A stretch of DNA of 17,969 nt from Deinococcus sp. (GTDB lineage: Bacteria; Deinococcota; Deinococci; Deinococcales; Thermaceae). The notes beneath the pieces were generated by a model. The model had not been told where the DNA came from and did not search any database. It worked only from the letters and a program-made list of their open reading frames with translations. This document shows, piece after piece, positions 1 to 7,456 of this stretch. The stretch is from assembly GCA_023382135.1 (NCBI GenBank), contig JAMCQK010000118.1, forward strand, positions 1 to 17,969, written 5' to 3'. The position numbers were made by a program, and so were the translations under genes. Positions within the stretch are counted from its first letter, which is position 1. Each line of letters starts with the position of its first letter.

Positions 1-48
1 CGTCCTCGGATCCACCAGTCCGGCCTGATGCTCATGGCGACACTATAC

Positions 49-76
49 TTGTAGTCTCATGTGTGTTGGATAAAAT
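49..76 (+). promoter_or_regulatory. Candidate promoter of the lipoprotein gene
   Basis: A TTGTAG hexamer at 49-54 and a TAAAAT hexamer at 71-76 are 16 bases apart, close to the sigma-70 consensus. The -10 ends only 9 bases before the ATG at 86, with no Shine-Dalgarno between, so the transcript would be leaderless or nearly so. No experimental start is known to me. Confidence 0.55.
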
Positions 77-85
77 GAAAGCCTG

Positions 86-1102
86 ATGCGCAAGTTCTGG
101 TATTTAGTCGTGCTGGTATTGACGGCTTGCGGAGCCGACAGGGGCGGCCCCGGCGAACCCCTGCGGCTGGTATCCACCAGCCTGCCCCCCGCCGCTATCG
201 GCGACACCTACAGCGCCAGGTTTCTAGCGGAGGGCGGCGTGCGGCCTTACATCTTCAAGCTCGATGGTGCCCTGCCCAAGGGCCTGTCCTTTGCGTCCGG
301 CAGTCTGGCCGGCACGCCGCAGGAAAAAGGTTTGTTTTCGCTGGTGCTCACAGTGGAGGACGCCGCCCTCTCCAGCCGCGCCCAGAAGGTTGTTTTGAAC
401 GTCACCGATCCGCCTCCGCCAACCATGAAAACAGTCCAGCCTCTTTCACCCGTGTCGGAGGCTTTCCTCTTCGCGGCAAGGGCGGAGGGACGCGAGACCA
501 AAGGTTTCCAGGCGCAGTTTTCGCTCAAGGACCTCGAGCCGGTGCTCGATACCCTCAAGGCCGCCGATGGCCTCCTGTACGTGCTTCGCTTCGACCGCGC
601 AAAAGCGGTTTTCGATATTGATGCGGTGTTCGTGGGCAGTGCCAAGAAAGACATTGAGGTATTTCGTCTGACTTTGACCCCCACCGCCAAGGAGCCGGTC
701 CGGACCAACATCCAGCCCAAGGTGATCTTCCTGGACAAAACCGGCAAGGCCTTCGCGCCGGCACCGCTGATCGAGCGCACCAAGACCGACGGAAAATACA
801 CCTACGCCGATTTATTGCTGCTAGCCGAAACCTTGAGCCCCAAGCCGCAGCCCGCTGGCGGCGACAAAGCCCCCCCTTCGCCGGGCGGGGAAGGGAAAAC
901 GGACCAGCCAGCGGACGCCCCCAGGACTCCGCTCAAGGGGGACTTCAACCAAGACGGTGTGGTGAACATGGCGGACCTCGAGGCCCTGCGGTCCTCCTAT
1001 GCCTGGGGCAACGCGGGCACGGTACAGACCGAGGAGTCTCCTAAACCCAGTGAGGAGAGGCCGGCTGAAACACCGCCTGCGGACGGCAGGAACGGTAAAT
1101 AG
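86..1102 (+). CDS. Secreted lipoprotein with putative Ig-like domain and a single dockerin-like calcium loop
   Basis: A 338-residue exported protein of unknown function. The N-terminus is a short lipoprotein signal: basic MRK, a hydrophobic stretch, then the lipobox LTAC with Cys15 as the acylation site, which predicts a membrane-anchored, surface or periplasmic protein. Residues about 27-108 look like a putative Ig domain (He_PIG type), with the typical 'LPxGLxF...GxLxGTP' pattern and a closing 'LxVxD'. Residues about 255-285 are rich in Pro, Gly and charged residues, like a linker. Near residue 288 is one dockerin/EF-hand-like loop (GDFNQDGVVNMADL) with acidic residues spaced for calcium; a full dockerin has two. 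The C-terminus is a Pro/Glu-rich tail. Asp/Asn loops of this kind often mediate calcium-stabilised folding or docking, but no partner is visible. The gene stands alone, convergent with the nitroreductase gene. Architecture is fairly sure, function is not. Confidence 0.85.
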   Translation: MRKFWYLVVLVLTACGADRGGPGEPLRLVSTSLPPAAIGDTYSARFLAEGGVRPYIFKLDGALPKGLSFASGSLAGTPQEKGLFSLVLTVEDAALSSRAQKVVLNVTDPPPPTMKTVQPLSPVSEAFLFAARAEGRETKGFQAQFSLKDLEPVLDTLKAADGLLYVLRFDRAKAVFDIDAVFVGSAKKDIEVFRLTLTPTAKEPVRTNIQPKVIFLDKTGKAFAPAPLIERTKTDGKYTYADLLLLAETLSPKPQPAGGDKAPPSPGGEGKTDQPADAPRTPLKGDFNQDGVVNMADLEALRSSYAWGNAGTVQTEESPKPSEERPAETPPADGRNGK

Positions 1103-1127
1103 CCGCGCCTTTGGTTTAGGCGGCGGT
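1102..1127 (-). terminator. Hairpin between convergent genes, possible minus-strand terminator
   Basis: The bases at 1103-1110 and 1118-1126 pair as an 8-bp GC-rich stem with one bulged G and a loop of seven. Read on the minus strand it is followed only by a weak CTATTTA tract. It lies at the very end of the lipoprotein gene, in the right place to end minus-strand transcription from the nitroreductase gene. Confidence 0.3.
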
Positions 1128-1134
1128 CGAGGTT

Positions 1135-1159
1135 GGGGCGCGGCTGCCCGCCCCCTTTT
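1135..1159 (+). terminator. Candidate rho-independent terminator after the lipoprotein gene
   Basis: GGGGCG (1135-1140) pairs with CGCCCC (1149-1154) around an 8-base loop, and the stem is followed by CTTTT at 1155-1159. The T run is short, so this is a modest terminator. It lies just before the stop of the convergent nitroreductase gene. Confidence 0.45.
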
Positions 1160-1160
1160 G

Positions 1161-1832
1161 CTACATCCAGCGCACTACCTGTTCCAAGTTGTGGCGGTGG
1201 TGCGGCCTTCCTTCTTCATCCCTGAGGCCAAGCGGCAGCAGCGCCGGAATGGCCACGCGTTCCGGCAAACCCAGCAGTTCCTTGACCTTGGCGGCATTGA
1301 ACCCCAGCATGGGCACGGTATCGTAGCCGTAGGACCTGGCCAAGAGCATCAAGAAACCCAGCGCGATGTAGCTCTGGCCCATGCCCCAGGCTTCGCGCTC
1401 GGCGTTGGTCTTGCTGGCAAAAGAGGCGCGGATGCTCTCCAGCCGCGCAGGCCGTTCGGCCTCGGGGATCCCCGGATGCATCACTTCCCCAGCGCGCTCG
1501 AGGGCATCTTTCATGTCGCTGTACAAAACAATCACCACCGGGGCCGAGGTCACCTGGGACTGGTCATTGGCCGCCGCGCGCAGTTTCATTTTCAGGCTTG
1601 GGTCGCGCACCACCACAAAACGCCAGGGCTGCGAGTTCCAGGCCGAAGGCGCTTTCAGCGCCAACGAAAGAATTTCCTCCAACGTGCCTTGTGGAACTGG
1701 CTCCTGCTTGAACTTGCGAATCGAGCGGCGGGTAAGGACGGCTTGCTTGGCGTCAAGAAGTCGGTTGGCGGCTACTTCCATAGAAGCCAACGATACGCGC
1801 TTTGCAAGAACGCGCGGTGGGGTGCTATACAT
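1161..1832 (-). CDS. Nitroreductase family flavoprotein
   Basis: A member of the FMN-dependent nitroreductase family, which uses NAD(P)H to reduce nitro compounds, quinones or related substrates in the cytoplasm. Family marks are RRSIRKF near residue 36 (FMN phosphate binding), the 'APSAWNSQPWRFVVV' block, and a C-terminal segment with 'LLARSYGYDTVPMLGFNAAKVKELL', typical of the second flavin-contact region. Length fits a minimal nitroreductase. Two starts are possible: the ATG at 1832 used here, and an ATG at 1781 that removes 17 residues and gives a more usual family N-terminus. Neither has a Shine-Dalgarno, though a TATCGT hexamer sits 8 bases before the 1781 start. The gene follows rsuA on the same strand after 23 bases and is probably read with it. 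The natural substrate cannot be told. Confidence 0.85.
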   Translation of the reverse strand: MYSTPPRVLAKRVSLASMEVAANRLLDAKQAVLTRRSIRKFKQEPVPQGTLEEILSLALKAPSAWNSQPWRFVVVRDPSLKMKLRAAANDQSQVTSAPVVIVLYSDMKDALERAGEVMHPGIPEAERPARLESIRASFASKTNAEREAWGMGQSYIALGFLMLLARSYGYDTVPMLGFNAAKVKELLGLPERVAIPALLPLGLRDEEGRPHHRHNLEQVVRWM

Positions 1833-1855
1833 TTCGTAGCGGATGGGGGTTAGGC

Positions 1856-2596
1856 CTAATTGAGCTCGTCAGGGATATCTGCTTTCAGGCCCACCTCCGC
1901 GTAAAGCGCCAGTGCCTCTGCGGCGCTCAGTTCTTTAGCCTCGCCAGTACCCAGCGAGCCCAGCTCCAGCGGCCCAAACTTCACCCGCTTCAAATACAGC
2001 ACCCGGTTCCCTCGCGCCTCGAACATGCGCTTTACCTGGTGGTACCTTCCTTCCCGGATAACCAACTCAACTTTCCTTTGATCCTGGCAAATTTCCAGTT
2101 CGGCCGGTTGTAGCTTCTCGTCTTGCAACTCCATTCCAGCGGCAAAGGCATTGATGTCCTCTTGTGACGCGGGCTCTTCGAGTTCGGCGTAGTACCGCTT
2201 CGCCACTTTCCAGCGCGGATGTGTAAGCCGGTGCGCAAGCATTCCGTCGGTGGTAAGCAGAAGCAAGCCTTCGGTGTCTTTGTCCAGCCTGCCCACCGGC
2301 ATCCAGTCGTCGCGGTAATGCTCTTCGGGGATAAGTTCGGTGATGGGCGCTCCGTCGTGGTCTTTGGTAGACGTCACGTAGCCCGCGGGTTTGTTCAATA
2401 GCAGGTGAAAATATGTTTGGTAGATCACGTGCTCGCCGTCAATTTCTATTCGGGACGCACTGGGGTCGAACTTGTGTGAAACGTCGCGGATAATCTGCCC
2501 ATCGATAGCAATCATCCCCGCCCTCGCCAGCCTGGCGATCTCCTTGCGGCTCCCAAGCCCCAGGTGGGCAAGCACTTTGTCCAGCCGTTCGCGCAC
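1856..2596 (-). CDS. rsuA: RsuA/RluB-type rRNA pseudouridine synthase
   Basis: Converts a specific uridine in rRNA to pseudouridine; RsuA itself modifies U516 of 16S rRNA. Residues 1-48 form an S4 RNA-binding domain (RLDKVLAHLGLGSRKE, then IDGQ). The catalytic core follows, with LLLNKPAGYVTS near residue 65 and the signature GRLDKDTEGLLLLT, where Asp105 is the catalytic aspartate. The C-terminal block EGRYHQVKRMFEARG and the YLKRVKFGPLELG segment are typical of the RsuA/RluB/RluE/RluF branch. The 246 residues match RsuA, which has S4 plus catalytic domain without the long tail of RluB. Assignment to 16S U516 rather than a 23S site is by overall resemblance. It starts with GTG at 2596, 6 bases after a TATTCT hexamer, and leads a two-gene unit with the nitroreductase. 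Confidence 0.88.
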   Translation of the reverse strand: MRERLDKVLAHLGLGSRKEIARLARAGMIAIDGQIIRDVSHKFDPSASRIEIDGEHVIYQTYFHLLLNKPAGYVTSTKDHDGAPITELIPEEHYRDDWMPVGRLDKDTEGLLLLTTDGMLAHRLTHPRWKVAKRYYAELEEPASQEDINAFAAGMELQDEKLQPAELEICQDQRKVELVIREGRYHQVKRMFEARGNRVLYLKRVKFGPLELGSLGTGEAKELSAAEALALYAEVGLKADIPDELN

Positions 2597-2602
2597 GCCT
2601 TT

Positions 2603-2608
2603 AGAATA
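2603..2608 (-). promoter_or_regulatory. -10 hexamer of rsuA
   Basis: Read on the minus strand this is TATTCT, ending 6 bases before the GTG start of rsuA. I see no clear -35. The spacing fits a leaderless transcript. Confidence 0.4.
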
Positions 2609-2699
2609 CGCGCCAGCCCGCCAGGTTCGGAGGCGCGTTGATGTAGCATAGTCACAGACCGCCGATAAACGTTAACAAGGGTCTTCATGGGGGGATGCC

Positions 2700-3671
2700 G
2701 TGAAAAGAAATACCTGGCTGGTACTTGTTATAAGCGCTTGGATCTCTAGTTTGGCGTTCGCCTTCACACCCAAAAACCCTGAGTGCATCGCGCCTGCGGG
2801 CGCGGGCGGCGGCTGGGACTTCACCTGCCGCTCGGTGGGCCAGTTACTTTTCGAGCTCAAGCTGGTGCCACAGCAGATCAAGGTCACCAACATGACGGGT
2901 GGTGGTGGTGGAGTGGCTTTTGCCCACGTCGTGGCGCAGCGCAACGAAGATGCCAACCTGATTATTGCGGCGAGCCCGGCCACAACCTTGCGCCTGGCGC
3001 AAGGGCAGTTCAGCAGGTTCAGCGAGAACGACGTGCGCTGGCTGGGCGCGGTGGCGGCGGACTTTGGGGTGATTGCGGTCAAGGCCGACTCCCCATACAA
3101 GACACTGGGCGACTTGATGGCCGCCTGGAAAGCCGATCCCAGCAAAATTGCTGTGGGCGGCGGTAGCGCGGTGGGAGGCCAGGACCACATGAAGGTGCTC
3201 CTGCTCGCGAAGGCTGCGGGCATTGACCCCAGGCAGGTTAAGTACGTTCCTTTTGACGGAGGCGGCCAGGCCATTACTTCTCTTTTAGGCGGTTTCATCC
3301 AGGTCTTCCCCGGCGATGCCTCCGAGGTACGCGCCCAGTTTGAGGCTGGCACAGTGCGGGTTTTGGCGGTGCTTGCTTCCAAGCGATTGCCCGCCCCCTA
3401 CGCCAGCATTAGCACCGCCAAGGAGCTTGGCTACAACGTGGAGTGGATTGTGTGGCGCGGCTTCTACGTGCCCAAGGGCATGCCCATCGAGGCCTACGAG
3501 TACTGGTCCAACGCCCTCAAGAAGCTGGGGCAATCTTCCCAGTGGGCCAAGATCCGCCAGGATAACTCTCTGGGGGAATTCTTTATGGCGGGTGCTCCGT
3601 TCCAAGTATTTATCGCTCGCCAGGTGAGTGCGTTCCGAAACCTGTCCAAGGAGCTAGGGTTGATTAAGTAG
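2700..3671 (+). CDS. tctC: Tripartite tricarboxylate transporter substrate-binding protein (TctC family)
   Basis: Extracytoplasmic solute receptor of a TTT-type secondary transporter; it captures a carboxylate and hands it to the TctA/TctB membrane pair. Residues 1-21 are a signal peptide ending SLAFA, with cleavage likely before FTPKNP. The family glycine loop is AGAGGGWDFTCR (about 33-44), and the second-lobe contact region is around 'VGGGSAVGGQDHM' (about 150-163) and 'FDGGGQAI'. It has exactly two cysteines, Cys29 and Cys43, either side of the glycine loop, which could form a disulfide after export. The start is GTG at 2700, set by a GGGGGG ribosome site at 2689-2694. It is the first gene of tctC-tctB-tctA, the classical order. 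Substrates in this family range from citrate to other dicarboxylates and aromatic acids, so the ligand is open. Confidence 0.92.
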   Translation: MKRNTWLVLVISAWISSLAFAFTPKNPECIAPAGAGGGWDFTCRSVGQLLFELKLVPQQIKVTNMTGGGGGVAFAHVVAQRNEDANLIIAASPATTLRLAQGQFSRFSENDVRWLGAVAADFGVIAVKADSPYKTLGDLMAAWKADPSKIAVGGGSAVGGQDHMKVLLLAKAAGIDPRQVKYVPFDGGGQAITSLLGGFIQVFPGDASEVRAQFEAGTVRVLAVLASKRLPAPYASISTAKELGYNVEWIVWRGFYVPKGMPIEAYEYWSNALKKLGQSSQWAKIRQDNSLGEFFMAGAPFQVFIARQVSAFRNLSKELGLIK

Positions 3672-3689
3672 CTATTGTTTGAGTTTGAA

Positions 3690-3707
3690 GGGACGGCAAT
3701 CCGCCCC
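3690..3707 (+). other. Small intercistronic hairpin between tctC and tctB
   Basis: GGGACGG (3690-3696) and CCGCCCC (3701-3707) pair around a CAAT loop with one A-C mismatch. No T run follows. In transporter operons such hairpins can protect or attenuate the message so that the binding protein is made in excess; here that role is inferred from position only. Confidence 0.3.
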
Positions 3708-3715
3708 CTCTCTAA

Positions 3716-4174
3716 ATGGCGATGAGGAGCAAACGGGCGGCCACTGACCGGGTACTGGGAGTTTTGCTGCTCGGCCTGGCATTGGCTTATGGCTGGGCGG
3801 CGAAAGGCCTCGAGGCCGGCTTCATCTCGGACCCCCTGGGCCCCAAAACTTTCCCGCTCATCATTGCCATCTGCCTTGGGCTTTCTAGTTTGTACTTGAT
3901 TGCCCGCCCCGACCCCGGCCCCTCCTGGCCCGGAGCCGGCTTCTGGCCCCGGCTCGCGTTGGTGCTGGCCAGCCTGACCGCCTATGCCTACTTGCTGGTA
4001 CCTCTCGGCTTCGTTATCAGCACCACGCTGGAAATGGCCTTACTGAGCTTTCTCTTTGGAACAAGGACCTGGAAGGGCCTGGCCGCCGGGCTTATCTTTA
4101 GCATGGTGGTTTACTGGCTCTTCACCAGGGGCCTTGGTGTTCCGCTTCCCTTGGGGAAAATTCTCACTGGGTGA
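3716..4174 (+). CDS. tctB: Tripartite tricarboxylate transporter small membrane subunit (TctB family)
   Basis: The small integral-membrane subunit that supports TctA in a TTT transporter. The 152 residues show four hydrophobic segments (about 10-28, 41-60, 73-93 and 97-145, the last long enough for two helices). The sequence DPLGPKTFPLIIA near residue 37 matches the conserved 'GPxxFPxxxA' patch of TctB, and the ending 'FTRGLGVPLPLGKIL' is also typical. It begins with ATG at 3716, or at 3722 two codons later; neither has a clear ribosome site. It follows tctC after 44 bases and overlaps tctA by four bases (GTGA), pointing to translational coupling. The family is poorly conserved in sequence, so the call rests on both motif and place in the operon. 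Confidence 0.88.
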   Translation: MAMRSKRAATDRVLGVLLLGLALAYGWAAKGLEAGFISDPLGPKTFPLIIAICLGLSSLYLIARPDPGPSWPGAGFWPRLALVLASLTAYAYLLVPLGFVISTTLEMALLSFLFGTRTWKGLAAGLIFSMVVYWLFTRGLGVPLPLGKILTG

Positions 4175-5721
4175 CGGCCTCGCGTGCGCGCAAAGGATGG
4201 TTTAGCGGCCCTATGGATACTCTCCCTCTGCTCGCCAATGGGTTCAGCGTGGCTTTCCAGCCCCTGAACCTGTTTCTGGTCTTCATTGGGGCTTTGGTCG
4301 GCACGCTGATTGGTGTGCTCCCCGGCATCGGGCCCATCAGCGGTGTGGCGCTCCTAGTGCCGCTAACATTCGCACTCAGGCTGCCACCGGAGTCCGCCAT
4401 CATTCTGCTTGCGGGCATCTACTACGGTGCCATGTACGGAGGCAGCACCACCAGCATCTTGCTCAATATTCCGGGCGAAACTTCTTCAGTTGTCACCACA
4501 TTGGACGGGCACCAGCTGGCCAGACAAGGCAGGGCGGGCCCCGCGCTGGCGGTCGCGGCCTGGGGTTCGTTTATCGCGGGGACGCTTTCAGTGCTGGGCC
4601 TGATGCTCCTGGGGCCACTGCTGGCGCAGTGGGCCATCCGTTTTGGCCCCGCCGAATATTTCGCCCTGATGGTCTTTGGTTTTTCCACGCTTTCAGCGCT
4701 GGCGGGGAAGAACATGGCCAAGGCGCTGGTTGCAACACTCTTCGGTCTGATGCTTGCAACGGTGGGGTTAGACCCCCAGAGCAACGTTGCCCGCTACACC
4801 TTTGGACAGCTCAAGCTTTACGACGGCATGGACTTTTTGGTGGTGGCCATCGGCCTTTTTGCGGTGAGCGAAGTCCTGATGCTCCTGGAAGAAAAGGCCT
4901 CCGGGGCTACCAAGGCGGCGGTGGGCCGGGTCTATCTATCGCTGAAGGAATTTCTTTTTTCGCTCGGGGCCATTTTTCGTGGCGGCATCCTGGGCTTTCT
5001 GATTGGGGTGCTTCCCGGCGCGGGTGCTTCTATTGCCAGCTTTGTGTCCTACACGGTGGAGAAAAGGTTCCACGGGCCTCGGGGCCGCTTTGGGCAAGGT
5101 GACCTGCGCGGCGTGGCCGCACCCGAGTCCGCCAACAACGCGGCTGCCGGCGGCGCCATGATCCCGCTCCTCACGCTGGGCCTCCCCGGTAGCGGAACCA
5201 CCGCCATCATGCTCGGAGCGCTTTCCAGCCTGGGCGTGAACCCAGGCCCCCAGATGTTCCAGCAGCATCCACAAGTTGTCTGGGGCCTGATTGCCTCCAT
5301 GTACGTGGGAAACGCCATGTTGCTGGTGTTGAACCTTCCCTTGGTGGGGCTCTTCGTGCGCTTGCTTTCGGTGCCCCGGTGGTTTCTGCTGCCCGCGGTG
5401 CTCGCGGTAAGTTTTATCGGTGTCTACGCAGTCAACAATAGCCCCTTCGATCTTCTGCTGATGACCTTGTTTGGCCTGGTGGGTTACCTGATGCGCAAGC
5501 TAGATTTCCCGCTGGCTCCGGTTCTGCTGGGGCTCGTCTTAGGCAATCTGATGGAGATCAACCTTAGGCGCGCACTTGCTATCAGCAACGGTGACTGGGG
5601 CGTGCTGTTCTCCGGTCCAATTGCCATAACCCTTTGGGCGCTGGCCGTTCTCTCGCTGGCCTCGCCTTGGGTACTGAGCCGTTTCGCCAAGCGCGGCTCT
5701 TTGGATGACGCTGAGGTCTGA
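4171..5721 (+). CDS. tctA: Tripartite tricarboxylate transporter large permease subunit (TctA family)
   Basis: The large permease that carries substrate across the membrane, driven by ion gradient. It is hydrophobic throughout, with about 11-12 predicted helices. Two related glycine-rich signatures mark the family: GTLIGVLPGIGPISGVALL in the first half and FLIGVLPGAGASIASF in the second, each followed by conserved segments (YYGAMYGGSTTSILLNIPGE; ESANNAAAGGAMIPLLTLGLPG). Length (516, or 502 from the internal start) is normal. The GTG at 4171 overlaps the tctB stop as GTGA, favouring coupled translation from there, but family members usually begin at the equivalent of the ATG at 4213 (MDTLPLLANGF). 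I cannot decide between them. The gene ends the operon; a short T run follows at 5724-5729 without a convincing stem. Confidence 0.93.
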   Translation: MTASRARKGWFSGPMDTLPLLANGFSVAFQPLNLFLVFIGALVGTLIGVLPGIGPISGVALLVPLTFALRLPPESAIILLAGIYYGAMYGGSTTSILLNIPGETSSVVTTLDGHQLARQGRAGPALAVAAWGSFIAGTLSVLGLMLLGPLLAQWAIRFGPAEYFALMVFGFSTLSALAGKNMAKALVATLFGLMLATVGLDPQSNVARYTFGQLKLYDGMDFLVVAIGLFAVSEVLMLLEEKASGATKAAVGRVYLSLKEFLFSLGAIFRGGILGFLIGVLPGAGASIASFVSYTVEKRFHGPRGRFGQGDLRGVAAPESANNAAAGGAMIPLLTLGLPGSGTTAIMLGALSSLGVNPGPQMFQQHPQVVWGLIASMYVGNAMLLVLNLPLVGLFVRLLSVPRWFLLPAVLAVSFIGVYAVNNSPFDLLLMTLFGLVGYLMRKLDFPLAPVLLGLVLGNLMEINLRRALAISNGDWGVLFSGPIAITLWALAVLSLASPWVLSRFAKRGSLDDAEV

Positions 5722-5816
5722 TATTTTTTGTCAAAAGCGGCAGCGGCCCCTATGGCCTTGGTAGCTCCGAGGCTGTTGGTGCTCTGTGCAAAGCGCCAGC
5801 TTTGGACCGCATAGGC

Positions 5817-5822
5817 GATAAT
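5817..5822 (+). promoter_or_regulatory. -10 hexamer of the alaX-like gene, which decides its start
   Basis: GATAAT at 5817-5822 ends 6 bases before the GTG at 5829. The same hexamer at the same distance precedes the DUF4260 gene on the other strand (7420-7425). This favours the GTG at 5829 over the TTG at 5802, which lies upstream of the hexamer. No clear -35 is seen. Confidence 0.4.
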
Positions 5823-5828
5823 CTCTCT

Positions 5829-7013
5829 GTGCGCCTGTATCACGACCATCCTTATCAAAACCAGTTCACCGCCAAAGTTGTACGGTCGTGGACCGAAGGC
5901 AGCAAGCATTTTGCGGTCTTGAGCCAGACGCTCTTCTATCCTTCCGCCGGCGGGCAGCCGCATGACACCGGCACCTTGGGAAACGTCCGGGTCACAGAAG
6001 TCTACGAGGAGTCCAAGGCCAGTGGCGATGTGGTACACGTGCTCACAGGGCCGCTGATAGCGGGTGACAAAGTTGAAGGCCAGATAGACTGGGCGCGCCG
6101 CTACCGGCTGATGCAGCGCCATACCGCCCAACATATTTTGTCGCAAGCTTTTCTTCGCGCCGGTGGATGGGAGACGGTCGCGGTGAATTTGACCAGCCCG
6201 GTTTGCACCATCGACTTTTCTTCCGAGCCGCAGGAGGAGGTAGCGCGCCAGGCTGAAGCCCTTGCCGCCTGGGCGGTGTACGCGGCGTCTCCTATCAAGC
6301 AGTTCTGGGTGGATCAGGGCGAGCTTCACAACTTTCCCCTGCGCAGGCCGCCAAAGGTTTCCGGGAAGATTCGCCTGGTGGAGATTGAAGGCTGGGATCT
6401 GGCCGCTTGCGGCGGAACCCATTTGAAAAACTCCGCCGAGGCCGGGCCTATCAAGCTGCTCAAGCACGAACGCTATAAAGGCGGCACGCGGGTTTACTTT
6501 GTGGCGGGCTGGGAAGCTTTGGAAGATTACAGCCAGAAGCACCTGGTGCTAGCCAGCCTGGCGGAAAAGTTCAGTGCCCCCGCGTTGGAGATCGAGAAGC
6601 CGATCGCCAACCAGGCTGGCGAGATTTTTAGGTTGAAGGGCGAGAACATGGCGCTTAGAGACGAGCTCGCCGAGCGCATCATGCGGGAGCTCTTGGCTCT
6701 ATCCCCCGGCCTGACCATTGCTGCCGAGGTGCCGGGGGTAGTCCTCGAGGCCGTCGGCAAGCGGCTTTCCGAGTGGCCGGGGGTGCTCGCATTCCTGGTT
6801 TCTCCCGGAGAGGACAAAGCCCGCCTGGTGCTCACCAAGCACCCAGGCAGAAGCGAGCAGCTAGACGCGCTGTGGAAAGAGATTCTTGAGCCCCTGGGCG
6901 CCAGGGGCGGCGGAAAAGATATCAAGCTGGGCGTACTGCCTGCGGGCGCCATCCACGCAGCACTTGAGGAGTTCAGAAAACAGCTACCTCGCTCAATCCG
7001 TCCTACTCCGTAG
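5829..7013 (+). CDS. Long-form alanyl-tRNA editing protein (AlaX-L, AlaX domain plus DHHA1 domain)
   Basis: A free-standing relative of the alanyl-tRNA synthetase editing domain. It hydrolyses mischarged tRNA-Ala (Ser-tRNA-Ala, sometimes Gly) in the cytoplasm as a backup to AlaRS. The N-terminal part has the FYPSAGGQPHDTG motif, then the two zinc motifs HTAQH (residues about 98-102) and CGGTH (about 194-198), giving the usual His2-Cys-His set, all intact. A central helical stretch rich in charged residues follows. The C-terminal DHHA1 domain ends with a glycine-rich ARGGGKDIKLG block, as in the AlaRS C-terminus. The length, about 394 residues, fits the AlaX-L class. The GTG at 5829 gives the common RLYxxxPY beginning; a TTG at 5802 would add nine residues. 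The 3' end overlaps the convergent DUF4260 gene by 11 bases. I am sure of the family, less so of tRNA preference. Confidence 0.9.
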   Translation: MRLYHDHPYQNQFTAKVVRSWTEGSKHFAVLSQTLFYPSAGGQPHDTGTLGNVRVTEVYEESKASGDVVHVLTGPLIAGDKVEGQIDWARRYRLMQRHTAQHILSQAFLRAGGWETVAVNLTSPVCTIDFSSEPQEEVARQAEALAAWAVYAASPIKQFWVDQGELHNFPLRRPPKVSGKIRLVEIEGWDLAACGGTHLKNSAEAGPIKLLKHERYKGGTRVYFVAGWEALEDYSQKHLVLASLAEKFSAPALEIEKPIANQAGEIFRLKGENMALRDELAERIMRELLALSPGLTIAAEVPGVVLEAVGKRLSEWPGVLAFLVSPGEDKARLVLTKHPGRSEQLDALWKEILEPLGARGGGKDIKLGVLPAGAIHAALEEFRKQLPRSIRPTP

Positions 7014-7020
7014 GGGGGAT
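6996..7020. repeat. Palindrome holding both stop codons of a convergent gene pair
   Basis: CCTAC (7002-7006) and GTAGG (7010-7014) are perfect arms around TCC. Outside them a T-G pair, one G-G mismatch and ATCC/GGAT (6996-6999 and 7017-7020) extend the stem. The alaX-type stop TAG (7011-7013) and the DUF4260 stop (CTA at 7003-7005) lie in opposite arms. A bidirectional transcript end is possible, but there is no T run. Confidence 0.5.
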
Positions 7021-7413
7021 GCCCTCTGGCAGGGGGGTAGATTTCCCAATCCTGCCTAAGTGCGTATCGTGAAAACCGCTCTCGAGCTTGAAGCCATAAC
7101 CGAACGCACGGTCCATGCCAATGTGCGCCAGCCAGATAGCGCCCAGTCCGGCGTAGAGCGGACCATACCCGAGATATCCCAGCGCAAGCAGCAGTAGCGG
7201 CCAGAGCAGCAGGTGGCCAACGTTGTAGATAGCCCCTCCCGTACGCGCATCTTTGAGATAACCCAGCATGAAGAGGCCTGGAGACAGCAACAGAAGGAAA
7301 AACCAGGCCCAGGGAACACCGCTCTGGGAGGAAACCCCCAGCGCAACCACAAGTAAGGCCAGGCCTTCCAACCGCTGGAGCAAAGAGGGTCTCAGGAACC
7401 AGGATGTGTCCAT
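7003..7413 (-). CDS. DUF4260 family small membrane protein
   Basis: A 136-residue integral membrane protein matching DUF4260, whose function is unknown. It has three to four hydrophobic segments (about 14-29, 34-50, 63-82 and 84-98) and the family signature in its second half: 'LGYLKDARTGGAIYNVGH', then 'GAIWLAHIGMDRAFGYGFKLESGFHDTHLG', where the His, Asp, Arg and Tyr residues are the conserved ones. The GFxDTHLG ending is typical and faces the cytoplasm in a simple topology guess. The start ATG at 7413 sits 6 bases after a GATAAT hexamer. It is transcribed away from the MMPL gene and converges on the alaX-type gene with an 11-base overlap. Neighbours give no hint of function. Confidence 0.82.
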   Translation of the reverse strand: MDTSWFLRPSLLQRLEGLALLVVALGVSSQSGVPWAWFFLLLLSPGLFMLGYLKDARTGGAIYNVGHLLLWPLLLLALGYLGYGPLYAGLGAIWLAHIGMDRAFGYGFKLESGFHDTHLGRIGKSTPLPEGIPPTE

Positions 7414-7419
7414 CCAGCC

Positions 7420-7447
7420 ATTATCGCTGAGCAGCGCATCGTGGCCA
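7420..7447 (-). promoter_or_regulatory. Candidate promoter of the DUF4260 gene
   Basis: On the minus strand TGGCCA (7447-7442), a 16-base spacer and GATAAT (7425-7420) end 6 bases before the ATG at 7413. Four of six bases match at -35 and five of six at -10. The transcript would be leaderless. Confidence 0.45.
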
Positions 7448-7456
7448 CCGCGCTTG

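Noticed and set aside
2672..3382. Open frame of 236 codons on the minus strand opposite tctC
   Set aside because: TctC is clearly the real gene here, and the antisense frame is a by-product of GC-rich codon use.
5724..5729. Rho-independent terminator after tctA
   Set aside because: The T run is real, but the bases before it form no convincing stem.
5484..6542. Long open frame on the minus strand opposite the tctA end and the alaX-type gene (352 codons)
   Set aside because: It crosses two well-supported plus-strand genes, its product resembles no family I know, and it is rich in residues expected from the reverse frame of GC-rich codons.
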